Shown here: piece by piece, positions 39,575 through 45,937 of the stretch
Numbering within the stretch: the first letter of the stretch is position 1
How the letters are laid out: every line of letters begins with the position of its first letter
Origin: Candidatus Nitrospira nitrosa
GTDB lineage: Bacteria; Nitrospirota; Nitrospiria; Nitrospirales; Nitrospiraceae
DNA: 64,000 nt
Reading direction: 5' to 3'
Assembly (NCBI RefSeq): GCF_001458735.1
Contig: NZ_CZQA01000001.1
Coordinates: forward strand, 434,001-498,000
Translations under genes and position numbers: made by a program
Notes under the pieces: model-generated
What the model saw: the letters and a program-made list of their open reading frames with translations, nothing else
Told to the model about the DNA's origin: nothing
Databases searched by the model: none

Positions 39575-39588
39575 GCGACGATCCTTTC
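39571..39588 (-). promoter_or_regulatory. Ribosome binding site embedded in an effector tail, site 3
   Basis: GAAAGGATCGTCGCATGA at the end of the short lipase gene is a variant of sites 1 and 2. It encodes ERIVA and the stop, and provides AGGA plus the ATG for lipoprotein B. Confidence 0.65.
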
Positions 39589-40044
39589 GAGAGAATTTCT
39601 GAGCACATTCAGCGTTGCTGACCTGGCAAACAGGGCCTGGTCAAAGGTCACCACCTGCTTACCAAAGAACACCCCCATGAGCGCCGCCAAGCCGCCACCC
39701 AGACTATGCCCGGTAAACGCAATGTTGGCAGTAGGGTTGGCGGCCTTCACTTGTAAGTAGTATTCAGCGGCCTGCACGAGCTGAATAGATCCAATGCCAG
39801 TGGCCAATCCGATATCAGCCGAGATGTCGCCTGTAAGATCGCTGGGATCAGTACCCGCATACGAAATGATGATCTCATTCGTCAGTGAGTTTCTATAGGC
39901 AGATGTCTCAAAACCGGTCGAATTATCCTCCGGTACAATCGAGACAACACTCCAACCGTTCGGGATTGGGAAGCGGTTCAGGTCAGCCCTCGTATCATGG
40001 TAAGAATCACTGGCGAGCAATGCGTACTCAATTGTTGTTGCCAT
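39571..40044 (-). CDS. Truncated class-3-type lipase without RTX part
   Basis: A 157-residue protein paralogous to residues 1-146 of the lipase-RTX protein, including the strand EIIISYAGTDPSDLTGD and the nucleophile Ser114 in AFTGHSLGGGLAALMG. Similarity ends after RSATLNVL. It then jumps to a short tail SLERIVA that matches the very end of the RTX effectors, so the middle and RTX repeats look deleted in frame. It lacks the catalytic His region and is probably inactive as a lipase. It keeps its place between lipoproteins A and B and the coupled start of the latter, so it may be a decayed cassette. Confidence 0.72.
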   Translation of the reverse strand: MATTIEYALLASDSYHDTRADLNRFPIPNGWSVVSIVPEDNSTGFETSAYRNSLTNEIIISYAGTDPSDLTGDISADIGLATGIGSIQLVQAAEYYLQVKAANPTANIAFTGHSLGGGLAALMGVFFGKQVVTFDQALFARSATLNVLRNSLERIVA

Positions 40045-40072
40045 GACTTTCGCTTCTAGTTGAGGTGAGATT

Positions 40073-40813
40073 CTATTTCATCTGTTTGTCAATGAACTTC
40101 TTCGCAATCGGGTCATTCGGAAGAATCCAATGACCCTTGTACAGTACCCGTTCCTCGCAATTCGTGGATCCTTCTGATCCCGGCTTCACCGGCTCCCGCT
40201 GAATGGTTTTGAATTCGGGCTGTGGATAGCCAGCGATCACTCCCTTGATCATGTCCGCCGTGATAACCAGCTTGTCGAATTTCTCGACGACAACATCGGG
40301 CATGGAAAAGATCATGTTGGGAGTGTTGATTTCACTTGGTAACTCCTGCAAGGGAATCCGCTTCCACTCGTTCCCTTGGTACTGGAAAATCACATAGGGC
40401 GGATTGGGTCGCCCCCATTTGTTGTACGACAGGCAACCCATTGGATAGACCACGAGGTATGGTGTACCACCAGAAATATCGACTGCCATAGGCAGAAAAT
40501 TCGCCTGGCCCAGATCCTGGCTAGCGTGATCCTCCCAGGTGATAGTCTGGTTGCTACCAGGGATAGGAAAACTCAGCCACTGTTCTGTGAAAGATGGCTT
40601 TTGTCCGACCTCATGCCGCCCACCCCGTTTCACCATGCGGTCGACCATGATCTTGCGCCCATCATGCAAGAGCACTTCTTCTTTCCATCTATCGCCGATC
40701 AATCCTGAGATCCCCGCGCAGGAACTTGTGCTGATCCCCACCGTTAAGATTAGGCACATCATCAGAGCCCGCTGCCACATCACCTGCCGAATCCGCATGT
40801 CGCGTTCTTTCAT
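40073..40813 (-). CDS. Lipoprotein A, candidate lipase immunity protein
   Basis: A 246-residue lipoprotein with signal LILTVGISTSSC (lipobox Cys near residue 32) and the same mature motifs as lipoprotein B: WKEEVLLHDG, GGRHEVGQ, KWGRPNPPYVIFQY, RIPLQELPSE, YPQPEFKTI. It lies 28 bases before the short lipase gene, repeating the lipoprotein-lipase order seen with B and the full lipase. Its start overlaps the preceding gene (ATGA), with AGGGGAAG upstream; Met6 is an alternative start. Function is inferred from context only. Confidence 0.77.
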   Translation of the reverse strand: MKERDMRIRQVMWQRALMMCLILTVGISTSSCAGISGLIGDRWKEEVLLHDGRKIMVDRMVKRGGRHEVGQKPSFTEQWLSFPIPGSNQTITWEDHASQDLGQANFLPMAVDISGGTPYLVVYPMGCLSYNKWGRPNPPYVIFQYQGNEWKRIPLQELPSEINTPNMIFSMPDVVVEKFDKLVITADMIKGVIAGYPQPEFKTIQREPVKPGSEGSTNCEERVLYKGHWILPNDPIAKKFIDKQMK

Positions 40814-41133
40814 GATTTGGTCTTCCCCTGCCGCGCGTCTCGCAGACTGACCAAGACCTGTTGGATCTGCTGATGCAGCCGCGCCAGGGAACCGACATCC
40901 ATCGCCACCCGGGTGACGAGATGGCGCTCTAACCCTTTGGGGGCCGCCTGACCATCCTTTGCCGTCTTCGCGATCGCGGCTAGCAGCGTCGGCTCAATGA
41001 AGCCGAAGTCGAGATAGGCCGTGCCCTGCGCCACGCCGACGTTGGTGTAATTCACCGCACGCGGGTGCGCTGACGAGTCGGACGGTTTCAGCTGAACGTT
41101 CAAGGGAATCGTGGTCGGTTTGAACTCACTCAT
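40810..41133 (-). CDS. Small DUF3467-like protein at the head of the RTX operon
   Basis: A 107-residue cytoplasmic protein. The pattern NYTNVGVAQGTAYLDFGFIEP, then RHLVTRVAMDVGSLARLHQQIQQVL recalls DUF3467, a small domain of unknown role (ANYV...LDFG... with a C-terminal helix). The match is from memory and needs a profile search. GAGGAG lies nine bases before the ATG at 41133, which settles the start; the frame is open further upstream but without homology. As first gene of the operon it could regulate, escort or prime the effectors. Confidence 0.65.
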   Translation of the reverse strand: MSEFKPTTIPLNVQLKPSDSSAHPRAVNYTNVGVAQGTAYLDFGFIEPTLLAAIAKTAKDGQAAPKGLERHLVTRVAMDVGSLARLHQQIQQVLVSLRDARQGKTKS

Positions 41134-41473
41134 AATCTGACACTCCTCACGCACGGGTGACAGCACCAGATGGAAGTTGTATTGGGAGAATCCCAACGCA
41201 TGAACCTTCCTCACCGGATGGAAAAAGTGGCAGACTGTACGATGACTCTTCACTGCGTGTCAATACAGATACCAAGGCTAAATGGCCCTATCCATCTTGT
41301 AGATGACCTGTTCCCCGGTAACGGCACCCACCCCTTACGAACAGCGCCTGAGAGGATGTTGACCTTGCCTCTCGCTGCGTTCTCGCGTTGCTCCAAGACT
41401 TACCGTACCGAAAATGGTATGCCCCGTTGCTCGCTACGGCCTTGCAAAATCATCACGGATCACAACACGCTAG

Positions 41474-41544
41474 CAGTCTGCTGAAAAACCTCCCGTTCGT
41501 GCTGAGCTGGGCGAAGCACACAAACCGAATTTTTCAGCAAACTG
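41474..41544. repeat. Inverted repeat, REP- or MITE-like
   Basis: CAGTCTGCTGAAAAA (41474-41488) and TTTTTCAGCAAACTG (41530-41544) pair at 14 of 15 positions around a 41-base centre. This could be a small mobile palindrome or an old insertion-sequence end. Confidence 0.6.
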
Positions 41545-41693
41545 TAGGGCGGGCATGGCAAAAAGCGCCGTGCCGCGTAATCCAGTGTCGGTGCCGCTGT
41601 TGTTAATCAACACCTATGGGATCAGCTCGTGGTTCGCTGCTGCGCTGATCAAACAGGAGTATCACGTCAAGGACCGACCCTGATAGGCCACCT

Positions 41694-41813
41694 CTAGAAA
41701 AACAACTCGACGCTCGCGCGGATGTTGGACTTCTGATTTGAACTCACAGCGAGGACTGGTTTGATATAGGTATCCGATACCTTAGAATCGGAAACCCGCG
41801 GCGCCCGGACCGG
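41694..41813 (-). pseudogene. Remnant of the 3' end of an outer-membrane-protein-like gene
   Basis: The minus strand reads YIKPVLAVSSNQKSNIRASV and then ELFF followed by a stop. The alternating strand pattern and the terminal Phe are typical of beta-barrel outer-membrane proteins. A stop codon lies in frame at 41814-41816 and nothing coding precedes it. Short and therefore uncertain. Confidence 0.3.
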
Positions 41814-41851
41814 TCACCGAGGAGTAGATCAGCCAAGCTGCGGTATTCTGC

Positions 41852-42286
41852 CTACTCCGAGGCATCGCCAACCTGGCCATGATCCTGCTCTCCAAAAATG
41901 GCCGTTTCGTGGGTGTAGTGTTTGAACTCCAGGAGATTGCGGGAAGGATCTTCTAGGAAGAACGTGCGGTGCTCGATACGTGTGCCAGGGAAACGCACGC
42001 GAGGTTGTTGGTAGAAAGAGAGGCCGTTGGCTCTCGCACGATCCGCCAGTGCCTGCCACTCTTCCTGTGAGAGAAAGACCAACCCAAAATGGCGCGGATA
42101 AATACCCTTCTGTTGAGGAGGTTGCTCCGGCACGACATGCGCGACGAGTTGATGACCGGCTAGGCCCAGCGTCATCGCATGTTTCGTCCGCCGCCCGACC
42201 GTGCAGCCGAGACCATCCACATAGAATGTGACTGCTGTTTCCATATCGTGGATTGGGAAGGCAAGATGGAAGAGCGTGCGGTTCAT
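41852..42286 (-). CDS. VOC-family (glyoxalase/dioxygenase-fold) protein
   Basis: A 144-residue single VOC protein: LFHLAFPIHDMETAVTFY at the start, a middle HFGLVF strand, and RTFFLEDPSRNLLEFKHY at the end, with His/Glu residues where a metal is usually bound. Family members include glyoxalases, fosfomycin-resistance enzymes and dioxygenases; the substrate cannot be told. The ATG at 42286 overlaps the stop of the isoaspartyl peptidase gene by four bases, so the two are coupled. A diverged 3' copy of this gene lies 14.2 kb away at 27595-27726. Confidence 0.88.
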   Translation of the reverse strand: MNRTLFHLAFPIHDMETAVTFYVDGLGCTVGRRTKHAMTLGLAGHQLVAHVVPEQPPQQKGIYPRHFGLVFLSQEEWQALADRARANGLSFYQQPRVRFPGTRIEHRTFFLEDPSRNLLEFKHYTHETAIFGEQDHGQVGDASE

Positions 42287-43167
42287 CGAAACCGATCTTT
42301 CACGATGGGCTCTCCTGTCCCATCCCACCACCCAGCCGCCATGTGGGGTGTCACATGTGCAATGGCAAATCGGCCCTCCGGAGTCAGCACCAGCGTACCA
42401 GCCGATCCTTTGACCCTCGTGACCAGCTTCTGCAACACCCATCGCGCTGCTCTTCTCGCTGTCTCTCCCTGCCCTAACCGATCACAGATTGTTTTCGCAA
42501 CGGCCACACGCATGATACTCTCACCCCATCCCGTCATCGATACGGCACCGGCTTCATTATCCGCGTACACTCCACAGCCGATAATCGGCGTATCTCCAAC
42601 TCGTCCTGGCAGCATGAGGTCGATCCCCCCCGTCGAGGCACCGGCAGCGACTGTCCCAGACCGGTCCAGCGCAACCGCCCCGACTGTTCCATGCCGATCC
42701 CCCTTCGTGACCATCCGCTTGAGCATAGAATCGTACGAGAGCCTGTCTCTCGGAGCCTGACGCTTCTGAAGCTCTATCTTGTGATGCTTGGCAAACTTGG
42801 TCGCCAGAGGGCCGACGAGCAAGACATGCGCCGTCTCTTCCATAATGAGGCGGGCGGCTGTAATCGGATGAACAATACCTTCAATAGAGGCGACCGCACC
42901 AGCGCGCAAGCATTCCCCTTCCATGATGGATGCGTCCATTCTCCGCACTCCATCCAGCTGTCGATGAGCCCCGTTTCCGGCATTGAAGAGCCCGCTGCGC
43001 TCAAGAACTCGAATAGTCTGCTCCACCGCGACAAGTGCAGAACTACCACGATCCAGCAAGTGATAGCCGACTTGCAATGCGCCACGCAGACATGCGGCTT
43101 GTAGGGAGGTCATGGTACGGGAGCCGGCACCCCCGTGCGCGAGAATGATCGGTCTGATGGGTTTCAA
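42283..43167 (-). CDS. Isoaspartyl peptidase/L-asparaginase family (Ntn hydrolase)
   Basis: A 294-residue protein of the type 2 asparaginase/isoaspartyl peptidase family, which cleaves beta-aspartyl bonds after self-processing. The N-terminus has HGGAG, then LFNAGNGAHRQLDG with MDASIMEG. The cleavage site precedes Thr161 (RHGTVGAVALD), the expected nucleophile. ASTGGIDLMLPGRVGDTPIIG is the substrate-binding loop. All key residues are present. Its start overlaps the upstream hypothetical gene by four bases. Confidence 0.92.
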   Translation of the reverse strand: MKPIRPIILAHGGAGSRTMTSLQAACLRGALQVGYHLLDRGSSALVAVEQTIRVLERSGLFNAGNGAHRQLDGVRRMDASIMEGECLRAGAVASIEGIVHPITAARLIMEETAHVLLVGPLATKFAKHHKIELQKRQAPRDRLSYDSMLKRMVTKGDRHGTVGAVALDRSGTVAAGASTGGIDLMLPGRVGDTPIIGCGVYADNEAGAVSMTGWGESIMRVAVAKTICDRLGQGETARRAARWVLQKLVTRVKGSAGTLVLTPEGRFAIAHVTPHMAAGWWDGTGEPIVKDRFR

Positions 43168-43730
43168 TTTAGGAGCAGATCCCGGGTCCTTTGGTAGGCA
43201 GGATTCTGCATACGATCGAGGTCAGATCGCACAAAGCCCAGGCCGGTGACACAGAGCTCAAAGTTCTCCGATAATTTCTTGAACAACAGCAAGCTGGTTT
43301 CCCCATCCTCACGACCGATCTGCGCGACAATTCCGTACGATCGTTTGCCGGTCTTCACATAGTCCACGAGGAAGTCCTTGTGATAGATGCGCCCAGCCGA
43401 TTTGAGCCGTCTCAAGTACTCGGGAAACAATCCCGCCATAAACAGCGTGAAATCCCCGATATGGCGATGGACGTCCCGCTCACGATCCAGCGATTGCGCT
43501 TCCAGCATCACCTCAGACTCGAACAGCAAATCGACAACCGAATCGACCGGCTGATCCTCCCGGTTTCTAATCTTATAGAGCTGATCTGTACGGGTAAAAT
43601 CTACTAAAAGATTTGAGACGTAGGATGTAACCTTGGTATCGGGCCAACCGAGATGTTCCGTGAAACTCTTCTCGGTAAGGGCGCCAAAGAGTTCTCTAAG
43701 CGGGTGCCGAAGAGGAACTTGAGCTCCCAT
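43164..43730 (-). CDS. Conserved-looking hypothetical protein
   Basis: I do not recognise this 188-residue cytoplasmic protein. It is mostly helical and charged, with no membrane segment, no cysteine cluster and no nucleotide-binding motif. Notable segments are FTEHLGWPDTKVTSYVSNLL, HRHIGDFTLFMAGLFPEYL and GRIYHKDFLVDYVKTG. AGGAGG lies five bases before the ATG at 43730, which I chose over the GTG at 43736. TATACT (43766-43771 on the minus strand) may be its -10 box. It heads a coupled three-gene run with the peptidase and VOC genes. The IS30 element lies just upstream. Confidence 0.75.
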   Translation of the reverse strand: MGAQVPLRHPLRELFGALTEKSFTEHLGWPDTKVTSYVSNLLVDFTRTDQLYKIRNREDQPVDSVVDLLFESEVMLEAQSLDRERDVHRHIGDFTLFMAGLFPEYLRRLKSAGRIYHKDFLVDYVKTGKRSYGIVAQIGREDGETSLLLFKKLSENFELCVTGLGFVRSDLDRMQNPAYQRTRDLLLN

Positions 43731-43812
43731 CTCCACCTCCTGTGACGTCGGTGTGGCTTACGCTCAGTATACCAAATCCGGACCGGGAACGGATTGTCAC
43801 TCTTGTCGATCT

Positions 43813-44906
43813 TGAATTCAAGGTTGAAGAGCAACACCTGCGGCCCGCGCAAAGACTTCGGCTGGGGTCCGATAGGCGAGGCATTTCCGGGGTCGATTAT
43901 TCAATTCCTCCACGACCGACGCAAGTCGGTGTGCCGTGATCGTCGAGAAATCTGTCTGTTTCGGGAAATAATCGCGTAATAAGCCGTTGGTGTTCTCATT
44001 CGTCCCACGTTCCCATGCCGCATAGGGAGCGGCAAAGTACACCTGGAGCCCCAGGGTCCGTTGAAGACAGCGAAACGACGCCCATTCACTCCCGTTATCC
44101 ACGGTGAGGGTCCGCCGTACATGCGCTGGAAGCGGGTGCAGAAGTTTCCGCGTGGCCACCGTGACCTCTGTAGCAGTCCGGCGTGACACCTTGGCCGCCA
44201 GAAGAAAGCGACTGCGCCGGTCCACGTGCGTAGCCACGAAGCCGCGCTGGCCTCGACCGACCACGAGATCCCCTTCCCAATCTCCCAGGCGTCCTCGGCG
44301 TTGTGCAATGGCCGGTCGCTCGGCGAGAGACACGCGTCCTTTGAGGCGTGGAGCACGCGGCCCACTCCCGTAGCGTTTCCGACGCCGACAATGGTGGCGG
44401 AGGTACCGCGACCAAGATCCTCCCGTGCGGTGATCAGCTGCCAACCATGTATAGATCGTTTGATGGCTGATCCGCATCTGAGTGGCGTGGGGATAGTCAA
44501 CCCGCACACGGTGAGCAATCTGTTCGGGCGACCAGCGGCACTGCAGCTTCTCTTGGACATAAGTTGCCAGCATACCACTCGTCAGATGTGACCGCCGAAT
44601 GTTACGGCGACGGCGCTGCGCATCGCAATGGGCCCAGTACCCAGCATAGGCTCCACTTCCATCACCGTTCCGTCGCAGTTCCCGGCTGATGGTACTCGGC
44701 GCTCGCCCGAGCTGGGCTGCAATGGACCGAATAGACCAGCCAAGCATTCGCATCGGGGCCATCATTGACCGTTCTTCCAAGGTGAGGTGCTGATAGGGCA
44801 TGGCAGACTCCTCGTTGCTGGAGGTGAAATGTCTGCCCCACTCTATCGAACCGCACCACCCAAATCTCTTCGTCGCGACCTGCGTTGCACTTCAAATTAG
44901 AATTCA
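43813..44906 (-). mobile_element. IS30-family insertion sequence, intact
   Basis: A 1094-bp element bounded by imperfect inverted repeats of about 23 bp. The left begins TGAATTCAAGGTTGAAG; the right, read inward from the other strand, begins TGAATTCTAATTTGAAG. It is flanked by a perfect 7-bp direct repeat TCGATCT (43806-43812 and 44907-44913). It encodes one complete transposase. It inserted between dtd and the hypothetical gene, leaving both intact. Confidence 0.88.
43818..44801 (-). CDS. IS30-family transposase
   Basis: A 327-residue DDE transposase. The N-terminal IS30-type helix-turn-helix reads YQHLTLEERSMM, then IAAQLGRAPSTISRELRRN. The catalytic core has WEGDLVVG (first Asp, about 176), TLTVDNGSEWA (second Asp) and GTNENTNGLLRDYFP (Glu). 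The end reads LNNRPRKCLAYRTPAEVF. The stop lies within the left inverted repeat. Nothing is broken, so the element may still be mobile. Confidence 0.95.
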   Translation of the reverse strand: MPYQHLTLEERSMMAPMRMLGWSIRSIAAQLGRAPSTISRELRRNGDGSGAYAGYWAHCDAQRRRRNIRRSHLTSGMLATYVQEKLQCRWSPEQIAHRVRVDYPHATQMRISHQTIYTWLAADHRTGGSWSRYLRHHCRRRKRYGSGPRAPRLKGRVSLAERPAIAQRRGRLGDWEGDLVVGRGQRGFVATHVDRRSRFLLAAKVSRRTATEVTVATRKLLHPLPAHVRRTLTVDNGSEWASFRCLQRTLGLQVYFAAPYAAWERGTNENTNGLLRDYFPKQTDFSTITAHRLASVVEELNNRPRKCLAYRTPAEVFARAAGVALQP

Positions 44907-44928
44907 TCGATCTATCGGAACTCCTCCG

Positions 44929-45396
44929 TCAGATCTTGAGGCGCGAGAAGCCTCCTTCCCGACTATCCAGCACAAATGTCACCGGCCCATCGTTGACCAA
45001 AGTCACCTGCATATGCGCCGCAAAGATCCCTGTTTCAACCATCGTTCCGCTCTCTCGCAGTCTAGTTACGACCTGTTCATAGAGTCCCTTTGCCAGATCA
45101 GAAGGGGCCGCGTCATCAAAACTCGGGCGGCGGCCATTGCTCGTCCGGCCCAAGAGGGTGAATTGAGAGACCAACAACACCGCGCCGCCCACGTCGGCCA
45201 GCGATCGATTCATCTTCCCCTGTTCGTCGGAGAAAATGCGGAGGGTCCTGATCTTGTCAACCACGTAGCGTACGTCGGACTCGGCATCACCTTTCGCGAC
45301 ACCCAGCAACACCATCAAGCCTTGCTGGATTCGACCGACGACCAGTCCATCGACCTCAACCGAGGCACTGGTGACACGCTGCAGAACCGCCTTCAT
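44929..45396 (-). CDS. dtd: D-aminoacyl-tRNA deacylase Dtd
   Basis: A homodimeric proofreading enzyme that frees tRNA from D-amino acids and glycine. The 155-residue protein has the family start [27 protein letters not shown] with the SQFTL signature, and [11 protein letters not shown] near the C-terminus (family NxGPVT motif). The last residues GGFSRLKI differ from the common ending. It is three bases from ogt and follows murJ and ogt in one direction. The IS30 element sits just downstream. Confidence 0.94.
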   Translation of the reverse strand: MKAVLQRVTSASVEVDGLVVGRIQQGLMVLLGVAKGDAESDVRYVVDKIRTLRIFSDEQGKMNRSLADVGGAVLLVSQFTLLGRTSNGRRPSFDDAAPSDLAKGLYEQVVTRLRESGTMVETGIFAAHMQVTLVNDGPVTFVLDSREGGFSRLKI

Positions 45397-45399
45397 CGA

Positions 45400-45924
45400 T
45401 CAGGCCCGGCCTCGCTGGAGTTGAACCAGGGTTCCTTCAAGAGAGAGTAGCTTGCGTTTCATCGAGAGTCCTCCCGAGAACCCTCCAAGCGTGGCATCCT
45501 GGGAGACAATCCGATGACAAGGAATCACAATTGGAATCGGGTTCGCACCAACCGCGTTACCGACCGCACGGGCATACTGTGGTCCACCCACACGCGCGGC
45601 GACCCATTGATACGAACGCAGCTTGCCGTGCGGCACACGGAGAAGCACCCGCCAGACCTGCCGCTGGAACACCGTCCCTTGCGACAGATCGAGCGGCACG
45701 TCAAAGGTGTGTCGCGTGCCTGCAAGATAGTCGAGTAGCTGACGACGAGCCATATCCAGTCGTGCAGACTCGCCTCGCTGTAGTGGACCGTTTGACTGGG
45801 CTCTGAGGTCAGCCTCCACCGCCCGTTCTGACCGTTTCGGCAAGACGATGGCTTGAATTCCTTTTGAAGACTCCGCGACCCCCATCCACCCCCAGGGTGA
45901 TCTAAACATCATCACCTTCTGCAT
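45400..45924 (-). CDS. ogt: Methylated-DNA-protein-cysteine S-methyltransferase (Ogt/Ada-C type)
   Basis: A single-turnover repair protein that removes methyl groups from O6-methylguanine onto its own Cys. The 174-residue protein has the FQRQVWRVLLRVPHGKLRSY DNA-binding helix region and the acceptor motif PIVIPCHRIVSQDATLGGFSGGL. The ATG at 45924 lies 13 bases after the murJ stop; the frame is open upstream into murJ but without homology. Met35 is an alternative start. Confidence 0.92.
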   Translation of the reverse strand: MQKVMMFRSPWGWMGVAESSKGIQAIVLPKRSERAVEADLRAQSNGPLQRGESARLDMARRQLLDYLAGTRHTFDVPLDLSQGTVFQRQVWRVLLRVPHGKLRSYQWVAARVGGPQYARAVGNAVGANPIPIVIPCHRIVSQDATLGGFSGGLSMKRKLLSLEGTLVQLQRGRA

Positions 45925-45937
45925 AGACCACTTCTCG

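Larger units (their letters stand above)
41134..41851. other. Intergenic region with gene remnants and a palindrome
   Basis: No intact gene. It holds the unidentified promoter region of the RTX operon, an inverted repeat (41474-41544), the 3' end of an outer-membrane-protein-like gene on the minus strand (41694-41813) and a 42-codon plus-strand frame (41555-41683) that I cannot assign. The mix of scraps suggests repeated insertion and loss next to the RTX island. Confidence 0.5.

Noticed and set aside
40073-41133. Type I secretion ABC transporter or adaptor genes beside the RTX operon
   Set aside because: Searched for Walker motifs and HlyD/TolC-like sequences between 26 and 44 kb; none is present, so export genes must lie elsewhere if the type I reading is right.
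41555-41683. 42-codon plus-strand frame starting MAKSAVPRN
   Set aside because: No Shine-Dalgarno sequence of note, no recognisable domain, and it lies among gene scraps; mentioned only in the intergenic entry.
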